From assembly GCA_002503545.1 (NCBI GenBank), contig DARY01000020.1:1-13333 (forward strand): a DNA stretch of 13,333 nt, read 5' to 3'. This DNA comes from Candidatus Methanomethylophilus sp. UBA78 (lineage in GTDB: Archaea; Thermoplasmatota; Thermoplasmata; Methanomassiliicoccales; Methanomethylophilaceae). The number at the start of each line of letters is the position of its first letter. Position 1 is the stretch's first letter. The notes under the pieces were generated by a model. It saw only the letters and a list, made by a program, of their open reading frames with translations, did not search any database and was not told the DNA's origin. The translations under genes were made by a program, and so were the position numbers. Shown in pieces: positions 1-6,302 of this stretch.

Positions 1-181
1 TGGCGTTGACCTCCTCCACGATGCCGTTGATCGTCTCGGTTATCTCGGCGACCTTCGCCCTGTACTCGGGGTACTGTCCGAGGATCTTCCCCACGATGGC
101 CTTGGGGTTGGCCTTGCCTTTGAAGAACACCGCGTTCTGCAGTGCCAGTTTCCTTATGATGTCCTCTATGGGCTCTGACAT
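1..181 (-). CDS. gltX: Glutamyl-tRNA synthetase, N-terminal fragment (cut by window edge)
   Basis: Only the first 60 residues are visible; the gene runs off the left edge. The protein starts MSEPIEDIIRKLALQNAVFF and continues with GKANPKAIVGKILGQYPEYR. This 'ALQNAV..GKANP..V.GK.L...PE.R' pattern is typical of the archaeal GluRS N-terminal extension that precedes the class I catalytic core (family knowledge). The enzyme charges tRNA-Glu in the cytoplasm and, in most archaea, also misacylates tRNA-Gln for the GatDE amidotransferase. The start is ATG at 181, with GGAG 8 nt upstream (complement of 190-193) and a TATA-like box about 29 nt upstream. The catalytic HIGH-type motifs are outside the window, so the call rests on the N-terminal pattern alone. 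It lies in the same direction as the exporter gene, 177 nt downstream, and seems to have its own promoter. Confidence 0.8.
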   Translation of the reverse strand, partial: MSEPIEDIIRKLALQNAVFFKGKANPKAIVGKILGQYPEYRAKVAEITETINGIVEEVNA

Positions 182-205
182 GATGTTCGCTCCATTTCCG
201 CGCGT

Positions 206-214
206 GTATAATAG
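206..214 (-). promoter_or_regulatory. Probable TATA box for gltX
   Basis: On the minus strand the sequence reads CTATTATAC, centred about 29 nt before the gltX ATG. At normal archaeal spacing transcription would start near 184, leaving almost no leader and excluding the GGAG at 190-193. The gene is therefore either leaderless or uses a slightly different start point. The rest of the 182-358 gap has a 10-bp palindrome CCGCATGCGG (281-290) and short pyrimidine runs near 315-345 that might help end the exporter transcript; nothing there looks like a gene. Confidence 0.45.
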
Positions 215-358
215 GGTTGCGAGATGTCCTCCGTCCGCCGCACGGGAAGGTGTCTCCGCGGTTGCGAATACCCCGCGCATCCGCATGCGGAGTCCGAAAA
301 TCGGGGTACGGGCGAAGATGTTTGGAAAGGGTTTGCAAAAGGTTTGGGAATCGGCCGT

Positions 359-3181
359 TCAGAGGTTCTTCTTCCTGAACTCGCGGAGGGATTCCTTCTC
401 GGCCCTGAGCTCCCTGCTCTTGGCCTCCAGCTCCTTCCTTCCGCCGTCGTCGAGCCTTCCGATCCTGCCGTCGTTGGTGAGTCTCCTGACCTCGGTGGTG
501 AGGGCGGTTATCCTGTCCTGCCTCTCGGCGATCTCGGAGTAGCATTCCTGCCTGTACGCTCTGATCTCCTCGGCGGTGGCGGGCCTGGACGGGGTCTCCC
601 CTCCTATGCGCTCCGCGCCGGCGGGGGCGGCGGTCATGCTGCTCCCGTCAGGGTTGAGGCCGTGCTTCCTGGTGAGGAACCCGGGGCCCTTCCAGCTCCA
701 GTCTCCCATCAGGTGCATGAGGGCGGGGCTGACGTATCCGACCATCAGCAGGCCGTCTATCAGTATACCCACGCCGAGGGCGAAGCCGAACTCCTTGAGC
801 ATCGAGGAGTTGGCGAACACCATCGTGAGGAAGGTGCCGCCCATCAGCAGCGCACACAGCGAGATGACGGGTCCCGTCTCCCTGATGGCGCTGTCTATGG
901 CGTCGTCGTTGGACATGCCCTTGATCCTGTTCTCGCGGATCTTCGTCGTCATGAAGATCTCGTAGTCCATGCCGAGTCCCAGCAGGACCACGAACAGGAC
1001 TATCGGGATCAGGAACATGACCGGCGTGCCCAGCAGCCCCTCGAACACCACGTGGGTCAGGGCTATCGTCAGGAATATGCTGAGCAGGATGGTGACTATG
1101 GACCTGATGGGGGTGAGGTAGCTGCCGAGTATGAAGAACAGCAGCACTATCAGCAGGACGGCCACGACCATCCTGATCATGCCGAACTGACCCTCGATGT
1201 CCTTGGAGACGTCGTCTATGGAGGCGGAGGCGCCGGCCACGTAGGAGGCGCTCCATACGCTGCTGTAGAGGGCGTCGTAGGACGTGTCCCCGTCGTGCAG
1301 GTCGGCCCTGAGCTCGTCCAGGAAGTCCATGGTGTCCTTGGACATGGGCTTGTCGTTGGTGATTACCATTATGCTGACGTGCTGTCCGTCTCCGGAGAGC
1401 ACCCCGGTGCCCACGTTCAGTATGCCGTCTATGACGTTGGACACGGTCAGCGGGGTTCCGGGTATGACGGTGTCCCAGGATGCGGTGAACCCGGTCGGGT
1501 CGATGTTGGCGGGGTCCTGTCCGGATGCCATGGCCAGGATCGTCCCCACATAGCCACTTTCGGCGGGGGGCATCCCGCTGTACAGGGCTGCATTGACGGT
1601 CGCCGCATCGGCCGTACCCAACGTGGCGGCGGTCTGCATGTAGATCAGCTGCCAGGAGTTGAGGCCGTTTATGGTTCCCACCATTTCATGGTTCGCCTTG
1701 ATCTCCTGGGTCATGCGCATGACGGCAGGGACGGCACCGGTCATGGTCGCGGTGTTCAGACCGTTTTCGTTCCATATGACGTAAGGTATCTCGCTGCCGC
1801 CGTACGGTATGCTGCCGACTGTCGCGATGGATTCGTTCAGTTCCAGGACGATGTAGGTGGGCATTATCGTTCCGCCGCTCGTCTGGGTCATTATGAGGTT
1901 CAGTCCGTCGACGGACTCGGAGTCGGGCATGACGCTGATCATGTCCGCGGAATCCTCCGAGTCGGCGAAGACGTAGAGCCCGGGTATGCACACGGCGACC
2001 AGGGCCACGGCTATCAGTTTGGAGTGCTTGTTCGTGTTCCTTGCGAGCCAGGAGAAGTACCTCTTGGATCCCCTGGAGAGGCGGCCCTGGAGACCGACCT
2101 TCTCTCCGTTGGCGATCCTGCTTTCCACCCTCTTGTAGCTCTCGATGTTGGAGGGCCAGAATATCCTGTCCCTGAGGAGGTTTATGAGGGAGGGTATGAA
2201 GGTCAGGGCCGCGAGGAGGGCTATGACTATTCCTATGGCGAGGATTATTCCCATGGTGCGGACCATGGAGAAGTCGCACAGTGCCAGAGCGGCGAATCCG
2301 ATGATGACGGAGACGCCCGAGGTGAAGACGGCCTCGCCGCCCCACATGACGGCGGTCTTGAGGGCCTCGTCGTGGGACAGGCCCTTCTTGCGCTCGTCCC
2401 TGTACCTGGTGATGATGAATATGGCATAGTCGCATCCCGCACCCAGCATGGACACGAGGATCAGGGTGCTCGTGATGTAGTAAACGCCCATCACCGACCC
2501 TATGGCGAAGATGGCGGCCATGGCGATTCCGTAGGCGATACCGACCGTGGCCGGGGGAACTATCGCGGTGACGACCGCGTAGAAGAACAGACCCAGCAGC
2601 AGGAAGATGATAAGGATGGAGAGGGGGTCGATCTTGGAGACGTCCTCCATGGAGGAGTACTCCGTATCGTAGGCTATGGCGGAGTTGCCGGTCACGTAGG
2701 TCGTCAGGTCGGTCCCGACGAAGGCCTTGGCATCGTCCACCAGGTTCCTTATGTTCTCGGTCTCATGGACAATATCGAATTCGCTGTCGTTGTTGGCGAT
2801 GGCCACCATGAGCACTCCGGACGTCGACGCATCGGTCCTGGAGTAGTTGCCGTAATTCGATACGGTCACCTTATCGCCGTATTCGCCGGCCATCAGTTCG
2901 TTGAATTTCTCGTAGACCCCGACGGCCTCCGCCAGTTCCTCGGGGGAGCTGTACGAGATGACGAGGATCTCCGACAGATCTATCGTGTTTGAGAAGTATT
3001 CGTTGATTATGCCCTGTCCTTCGGTGGACTCCGTGCTCGAACCGGACATGTTGTTCATGTCGTATTCGAGAACGTCGCCGCTTTTCAATCCGAGGGGGAG
3101 GGCGCATATCAGGACGATCATCCACAGGGCGATTATCGCCTTGGAATGTTTGGATATGACGTCCGCCATTTTCGAGAACAT
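359..3181 (-). CDS. RND superfamily MMPL-type exporter with C-terminal coiled-coil tail
   Basis: A 940-residue polytopic membrane protein with the internal duplication of the RND/MMPL family. Each half has one membrane helix (about 14-32 and 387-406), a large extracytoplasmic domain (33-185 and 407-665) and a cluster of five helices (186-330 and 668-825). The family hallmark appears in both halves: GAGCDYAIFIITRYR with D251-Y252, and GLGMDYEIFMTTKIR with D739-Y740, each followed by a basic cytoplasmic loop. Family knowledge says these Asp-Tyr pairs relay protons; the substrate (lipid, isoprenoid, drug or bile-type compound) cannot be read from sequence. The last 110 residues are not membrane: a Gly/Pro/Ala linker (840-868), then a charged heptad-like segment (870-937), a probable cytosolic coiled coil. 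The ATG at 3181 has AGGTGA immediately upstream (complement of 3185-3190); a second in-frame ATG lies at 3169. The gene is divergent from a TetR regulator, the classic layout for a regulated efflux pump. Confidence 0.9.
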   Translation of the reverse strand: MFSKMADVISKHSKAIIALWMIVLICALPLGLKSGDVLEYDMNNMSGSSTESTEGQGIINEYFSNTIDLSEILVISYSSPEELAEAVGVYEKFNELMAGEYGDKVTVSNYGNYSRTDASTSGVLMVAIANNDSEFDIVHETENIRNLVDDAKAFVGTDLTTYVTGNSAIAYDTEYSSMEDVSKIDPLSILIIFLLLGLFFYAVVTAIVPPATVGIAYGIAMAAIFAIGSVMGVYYITSTLILVSMLGAGCDYAIFIITRYRDERKKGLSHDEALKTAVMWGGEAVFTSGVSVIIGFAALALCDFSMVRTMGIILAIGIVIALLAALTFIPSLINLLRDRIFWPSNIESYKRVESRIANGEKVGLQGRLSRGSKRYFSWLARNTNKHSKLIAVALVAVCIPGLYVFADSEDSADMISVMPDSESVDGLNLIMTQTSGGTIMPTYIVLELNESIATVGSIPYGGSEIPYVIWNENGLNTATMTGAVPAVMRMTQEIKANHEMVGTINGLNSWQLIYMQTAATLGTADAATVNAALYSGMPPAESGYVGTILAMASGQDPANIDPTGFTASWDTVIPGTPLTVSNVIDGILNVGTGVLSGDGQHVSIMVITNDKPMSKDTMDFLDELRADLHDGDTSYDALYSSVWSASYVAGASASIDDVSKDIEGQFGMIRMVVAVLLIVLLFFILGSYLTPIRSIVTILLSIFLTIALTHVVFEGLLGTPVMFLIPIVLFVVLLGLGMDYEIFMTTKIRENRIKGMSNDDAIDSAIRETGPVISLCALLMGGTFLTMVFANSSMLKEFGFALGVGILIDGLLMVGYVSPALMHLMGDWSWKGPGFLTRKHGLNPDGSSMTAAPAGAERIGGETPSRPATAEEIRAYRQECYSEIAERQDRITALTTEVRRLTNDGRIGRLDDGGRKELEAKSRELRAEKESLREFRKKNL

Positions 3182-3211
3182 TTGTTCACCTGGGGAATCG
3201 ATTAGGGTCTC

Positions 3212-3227
3212 GGTATAAATATATTTT
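3212..3227 (-). promoter_or_regulatory. Probable TATA region for the MMPL exporter
   Basis: The minus strand reads AAAATATATTTATACC, with a TTTATA core at 3214-3219, about 36 nt before the exporter ATG. That predicts a start near 3190 and a leader of roughly 10 nt holding the AGGTGA ribosome site. The TTGA-N6-TCAA palindrome at 3226-3239 sits against its upstream edge, where TFB would bind. Confidence 0.6.
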
Positions 3228-3239
3228 GAACATGCTCAA
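3226..3239. promoter_or_regulatory. Candidate TetR operator copy 1 (TTGA-N6-TCAA)
   Basis: TTGAACATGCTCAA is a 14-bp inverted repeat with one mismatched pair (positions 5 and 10). It abuts the upstream side of the exporter TATA region. The same TTGA-N6-TCAA frame recurs at 3352-3365 in front of the tetR TATA box. Assignment to the neighbouring TetR protein is inference from position and symmetry. Confidence 0.5.
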
Positions 3240-3291
3240 CATTATTGTTTCCGCGAACATAATCCCGGGATACGGGCGCATCCGTCGGCTC

Positions 3292-3307
3292 TATATAATA
3301 TATTTAT
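3292..3307. promoter_or_regulatory. A/T block in the divergent region, possible extra promoter
   Basis: TATATAATATATTTAT is as TATA-like as the two promoter boxes assigned to the exporter and to tetR, but sits midway between them. It could drive a longer-leader transcript for tetR (start near 3325) or for the exporter (start near 3272), or simply ease DNA melting. No convincing reading frame begins just downstream on either strand. Confidence 0.3.
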
Positions 3308-3351
3308 CACGAACGGATCTGCACACCGCCAGTGGCTGCGTTCAGGTTGTT

Positions 3352-3365
3352 TTGAGCACAATCAA
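3352..3365. promoter_or_regulatory. Candidate TetR operator copy 2 (TTGA-N6-TCAA)
   Basis: TTGAGCACAATCAA shares 11 of 14 bases with the reverse complement of the site at 3226-3239 and keeps the outer TTGA/TCAA arms. It ends 3 bp before the tetR TATA box, mirroring the position of copy 1 relative to the exporter promoter. A bound regulator here would block TBP/TFB loading on its own gene. Confidence 0.5.
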
Positions 3366-3393
3366 ATCTATATATCCGATTCGTGTTTGATTG
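3359..3393. repeat. Inverted repeat bracketing the tetR TATA box
   Basis: CAATCAAA (3359-3366) and TTTGATTG (3386-3393) are perfect 8-bp inverted copies separated by 19 bp that contain the TATA box. The left arm overlaps the TTGA-N6-TCAA site, so the regulator may contact both sides of the promoter. This could also be a coincidence of A/T-rich sequence. Confidence 0.4.
3367..3376 (+). promoter_or_regulatory. Probable TATA box for tetR
   Basis: TCTATATATC, with TATATAT at 3369-3375, lies about 43 nt before the chosen ATG at 3415. It predicts a start near 3398 and a short leader that would just include the AGGAGTG ribosome site (3399-3405). Confidence 0.6.
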
Positions 3394-3414
3394 GATATAG
3401 GAGTGGAACCAGGT

Positions 3415-4140
3415 ATGCCCCTGAACAGAGCCGCACCCAAGTCGATGGACGAGAGGCGCGAGGAATCCCGCAGGAAGATCATGGAAGCTGCGATGGATCT
3501 TTTCTACCATAAGGGCTACAAGGACACCACCACCCGCGACATCATAAAGAAGGCGGGGATCCTGAACGGGAGCCTCTACAACCGTTTCAGGAGCAAGGAG
3601 GACATCCTGCTCAGCATAATATCCGACGCCATGGTCGATTTCCTCTCCGAAGCGGAGAGGCTCATCGCCGAGGACAGGGACCCCATGATGGCCTTCGCCT
3701 TCCCCGTCTCCGTGGAACTCTACCTGGCGAGCCTGTCCAACCGCATGGCGGCGCTGATATACGACGCCCACTGCTCGTGGGTGGCGGTCAACGAGTACGT
3801 GAACATATACGGCGAGTGGATCAAGAAGTTCCTCAGCGCCTACCACCGGGACGCGATAGACGACGAGAGGGGCAGGATGAAGATCATCGCCATCATAGGC
3901 GCCGTCGGCAACGTCTGCGGTTACTACGCCAACGGGATGAAGGAGGACTACAAGGCCGTCCTCTCCCAGATGATAAAGATGGTCAGCACCGCGATGGAGC
4001 TCCCGGTTTTCGATGTGGGCGCCCTCGTGTCGAGGATATCCTACGTCCTGGAGTCCGGCGACATGGTCATCTGCGGACGCCGCATATCGTACGACGCCCT
4101 CCGCGAGGACTGCGGGGACGGTCCCTCGGATAAGGATTAA
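3415..4140 (+). CDS. TetR/AcrR-family transcriptional regulator
   Basis: A 241-residue regulator. Residues about 16-62 form the TetR DNA-binding domain: a first helix around RRKIMEAAMDLFYHKGY, then TTTRDIIKKAGILNGSLYNRFRSKEDIL, which matches the family's helix-turn-helix and the 'Y..F.SKE.L' ending. The remaining roughly 180 residues are the variable ligand-binding/dimer domain and give no clue to the effector. The ATG at 3415 is chosen because AGGAGTG lies 9 nt upstream; in-frame TTG (3391) and GTG (3403) starts are possible but fall within or upstream of that ribosome site. It is divergent from the MMPL exporter and shares a regulatory region with symmetric candidate operators, so it probably represses the exporter and itself (inference). 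A UbiD-family gene follows after 25 nt and may be co-transcribed. Confidence 0.92.
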   Translation: MPLNRAAPKSMDERREESRRKIMEAAMDLFYHKGYKDTTTRDIIKKAGILNGSLYNRFRSKEDILLSIISDAMVDFLSEAERLIAEDRDPMMAFAFPVSVELYLASLSNRMAALIYDAHCSWVAVNEYVNIYGEWIKKFLSAYHRDAIDDERGRMKIIAIIGAVGNVCGYYANGMKEDYKAVLSQMIKMVSTAMELPVFDVGALVSRISYVLESGDMVICGRRISYDALREDCGDGPSDKD

Positions 4141-4165
4141 TTACGCGGGCGCGATTGTCTGAGCC

Positions 4166-5428
4166 ATGACAATCGATCTCGAAGGGGCGAAAGAGGTCAA
4201 GGAAACCGTCGACCCCGACAACTACGACGCTACGCGCTACATGCAGGGCGACCAGGAGACGACGTTCCTCTTCAGGGACCTCAACGGAGGCAGGGCCGCA
4301 GGCAACGTGTACTCCACCCGCGAGAAGATCGCAAAGGCCATGGGCATAGGTCGCGACGAGCTGGTGACGCACATCATGGATGCGATAGACTCCCCGTGCG
4401 CCACCGAGGAGACGTCCGAACCGGCGTTCATGTTCCAGGAACTGCCCCTCGACCTCACCAGGCTCCCCATTGTGAAGTACTTCCCGAACGACGCCGGCAG
4501 GTACATCTCGGCCGGCGTCGTCGTGTCGGAGTACGGGGGGAGGAGGAACGCCTCCTACCACAGGATGCTCATCAGGGACAGGGACTCCATCGGGATACGC
4601 CTGGTCCCGAGGCACACGTTCACCCTGTACAACGAGGCCAGGAAGAACGGGGAGGACCTCAGGATCGCCGTCTGCATAGGGGCTCCCGCGGAGGTCATGG
4701 TCTCCGCCGCCCTGTCGGTGGACTTCGGAACCGACGAGCTGACCATCGCATCCTCCATGCACAGGAAGGGGCACGGCACCCCCCTCAAGGTCGCCAGGCT
4801 CCCCAGCGGGCTGACGGTCCCCGCCGACTGCGAGTACGTCCTCGAGGGCAGGATAACTTCCGAGACGGCCCCCGAAGGTCCGTTCGTGGACATCGCCGGT
4901 ACGTACGACGAGGTGAGGGAGCAGCCCATCGTGAAGATCGACAGGATATGGGCCAAGAAGGACCCCGTCTTCCAGCTCCTCCTCCCCGGAGGGTTCGAGC
5001 ATTTCCTCCTGATGGGGGTCCCGAGGGAGCCGATAATCTTCAAGACGGTGAGGCAGGCCGTCCCCCGCGTCAGGAACGTCCGCCTCACGGAGGGGGGCTG
5101 CTGCTGGCTGAACGGGGTCGTGTCGATCGCCAAGAACAAGGAGGGCGACGGCGTGAACGCGATAATGGCCGCCTTCACCGGCCACACCTCCATGAAGAAC
5201 GTCATCATCGTCGACGAGGACATAGACATATTCGACGACCGCGAGGTCGAATGGGCCGTGGCGACGAGGATGCAGGCCGACGCCATCATCAGGATACCCG
5301 GGGCCGCGGGTTCGTCGCTGGACCCCTCGGCGAAGGGGACCACCTGGAAGGTCGGTTACGATGCGACGCTGCCCCTCGGATGCGACAGGGCGCCGTTCGT
5401 CAGGGCGACCGTACCCGAAAAGAAGTGA
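4166..5428 (+). CDS. UbiD-family prenylated-FMN-dependent decarboxylase
   Basis: A 420-residue UbiD-family protein of full length for the archaeal branch. Visible landmarks are N128-A-S-Y-H-R133, matching the metal-binding Asn and catalytic Arg of UbiD/Fdc enzymes; E227 in VLEGRI; and E237-GPFVD242-IAGTYD, where classical members have EGPFGE. The second acidic residue is therefore Asp rather than Glu. The family uses prenylated FMN, made by UbiX, to (de)carboxylate unsaturated acids. In archaea one member is anhydromevalonate phosphate decarboxylase of the modified mevalonate route to isoprenoids, and size and the EGPFVD variant fit that role (inference). A menaquinone- or aromatic-acid-type role is the alternative. 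No ubiX or phosphomevalonate dehydratase gene lies in the window. The ATG has no strong ribosome site; TTAATTA at 4137-4143, 26 nt upstream, could be a TATA box for a leaderless transcript, or the gene may be read through from tetR. Confidence 0.88.
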   Translation: MTIDLEGAKEVKETVDPDNYDATRYMQGDQETTFLFRDLNGGRAAGNVYSTREKIAKAMGIGRDELVTHIMDAIDSPCATEETSEPAFMFQELPLDLTRLPIVKYFPNDAGRYISAGVVVSEYGGRRNASYHRMLIRDRDSIGIRLVPRHTFTLYNEARKNGEDLRIAVCIGAPAEVMVSAALSVDFGTDELTIASSMHRKGHGTPLKVARLPSGLTVPADCEYVLEGRITSETAPEGPFVDIAGTYDEVREQPIVKIDRIWAKKDPVFQLLLPGGFEHFLLMGVPREPIIFKTVRQAVPRVRNVRLTEGGCCWLNGVVSIAKNKEGDGVNAIMAAFTGHTSMKNVIIVDEDIDIFDDREVEWAVATRMQADAIIRIPGAAGSSLDPSAKGTTWKVGYDATLPLGCDRAPFVRATVPEKK

Positions 5429-5432
5429 GCGG

Positions 5433-5458
5433 GGCGGCCGGGTCCTTCCCGGCCCGCC
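5433..5458. terminator. GC-rich hairpin between convergent ubiD and nifX-like genes
   Basis: GGCCGGG (5436-5442) pairs with CCCGGCC (5448-5454) around a 5-nt loop TCCTT. Beyond a single bulged C (5455) another 3 bp form (5433-5435 with 5456-5458). It fills almost the whole 33-bp gap between two convergent stop codons, so it could end transcription from both sides. No T-run follows on either strand, so it may instead protect 3' ends or act as a roadblock. Confidence 0.5.
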
Positions 5459-5461
5459 GTC

Positions 5462-5809
5462 TCACATTATCGCGATGTCGCTCTTCGACATCTTCTCCCT
5501 GTCGGAGAGGAGTCTCCCGGCGAGGAGCTCCTCCACCTTAGCATCGGCATCCCCTTTCACGCCGGAATACACCTTTATGCCCATGCCCTCCATCCGGCGA
5601 GAGCCGGCGGCGCATACCGATCCGCTTATGACCGCGTCAACCGAGTATGGCTCAAGGAACTCTATGACCGCATCGTGTCCGTGGGCATCGTTCTCGACGG
5701 TGCGCACGTCCGTGATCCTCCCGTCCTCCGCCTCGTACAGTCTGAAGACCTTCGAACTGCCGAAATGATGGAAGACCTTCCCGTCCTCGTAGGCAACGGC
5801 TATCCTCAT
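5462..5809 (-). CDS. Small NifX/NifB-type (dinitrogenase iron-molybdenum cofactor) domain protein
   Basis: A 115-residue single-domain protein. It begins MRIAVAYEDGKVFHHFGSS, the usual opening of this fold (a beta strand, then a 'HFG' turn), and has a central ISGSVCAAGSRRMEGMGI segment that corresponds to the family's Gly-rich 'GGIGxxA...L...GI' loop. Members bind iron-sulfur or iron-molybdenum cluster precursors; many archaeal stand-alone copies have no link to nitrogenase and no proven role. H14, H15, H43, H45 and C66 are possible cluster or metal ligands (inference). No nif gene is nearby, so a nitrogen-fixation role is not supported here. The ATG at 5809 lies about 27 nt from a TATA box, so the mRNA is probably leaderless. 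It follows the zinc-ribbon membrane gene on the same strand after 43 nt. Confidence 0.8.
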   Translation of the reverse strand: MRIAVAYEDGKVFHHFGSSKVFRLYEAEDGRITDVRTVENDAHGHDAVIEFLEPYSVDAVISGSVCAAGSRRMEGMGIKVYSGVKGDADAKVEELLAGRLLSDREKMSKSDIAIM

Positions 5810-5831
5810 GTACGGCGCATCGGGGTCGGAG

Positions 5832-5840
5832 GATATAACG
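5832..5840 (-). promoter_or_regulatory. Probable TATA box for the nifX-like gene
   Basis: The minus strand reads CGTTATATC, centred about 27 nt before the ATG at 5809. That puts the predicted transcription start at or within a base or two of the start codon. No ribosome-binding sequence follows the box, consistent with a leaderless mRNA. Confidence 0.5.
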
Positions 5841-5852
5841 TTTGACGGCCGC

Positions 5853-6302
5853 TCACGAGGTGAAGTAGATCCTCTTGCCGGAGAGCCAGATGCAGATGGC
5901 GATCCCCACGATGAAGCACACCACGCTGCCGACGGCGCATACCGACGACAGGGCGCAGCACCATACGCACAGGCCGTAGTTCTTCCTGTTCCTCGCGCAG
6001 TGCGAGGTGACCAGGGAGAACGCGCCCGACAGTACGAGAGGCATCAGTACCACCGTGATTATGAAGGCGTCCTCCTCGCTGCTCCCGGGGAGCAGTAAGA
6101 CCACGGAGGCCGTCCCGATGACTATGGCCAGTATGCCCCAGAGCAGGGTCAGGACCGATATCGTGTCGAGGGCCCCGTCGTGCACCGGGGGGACGTGGGT
6201 CCTGGGAGGCTCCTGGGCATCCCCTCCGGCGGAGGTGCCGCATCTGGGGCAGAACTTGTCCCCGGGGTTGAGCAGCGTGCCGCACCTGGGGCAGTAGGCC
6301 AT
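5853..6302 (-). CDS. Zinc-ribbon membrane protein of unknown function
   Basis: 149 residues. The N-terminus holds a zinc ribbon with two CPRC motifs (C4/C7 and C18/C21), spaced as in the common short archaeal zinc-ribbon domain. A Pro-rich linker (24-42) leads to three or four hydrophobic segments (about 48-71, 78-100 and 110-141, the last long enough for a tight hairpin and rich in Cys). The protein ends in a short polar tail. The ribbon would face the cytoplasm if the first helix is a standard signal anchor (inference). I do not recognise a specific function. The start is ATG at 6302: its A is the last base of the purA TGA stop, so translation is probably coupled to purA. The same frame is open for 771 nt further upstream, but that stretch is the purA shadow in another frame. 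Confidence 0.75.
   Translation of the reverse strand: MAYCPRCGTLLNPGDKFCPRCGTSAGGDAQEPPRTHVPPVHDGALDTISVLTLLWGILAIVIGTASVVLLLPGSSEEDAFIITVVLMPLVLSGAFSLVTSHCARNRKNYGLCVWCCALSSVCAVGSVVCFIVGIAICIWLSGKRIYFTS

Noticed and set aside
224..2992. Very long open frame (922 aa) on the plus strand, antisense to the exporter
   Set aside because: Composition is a GC-rich shadow (runs of Gly, Val, Asp, His, Glu with no domain), while the opposite strand encodes a clear MMPL protein with conserved motifs and a ribosome site.
3186..3281. 31-codon frame on the minus strand, beginning MRPYPGIM, just upstream of the exporter and ending in AGGTGA
   Set aside because: It covers the exporter TATA box and candidate operator and its stop merely falls in the ribosome site; no ribosome site of its own. 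A chance frame unless conserved.
4067..5185. 372-aa open frame antisense to the UbiD-family gene
   Set aside because: Low-complexity Arg/Gly/Val/Asp-rich translation with no motif; the plus strand has recognisable UbiD residues across the same bases.
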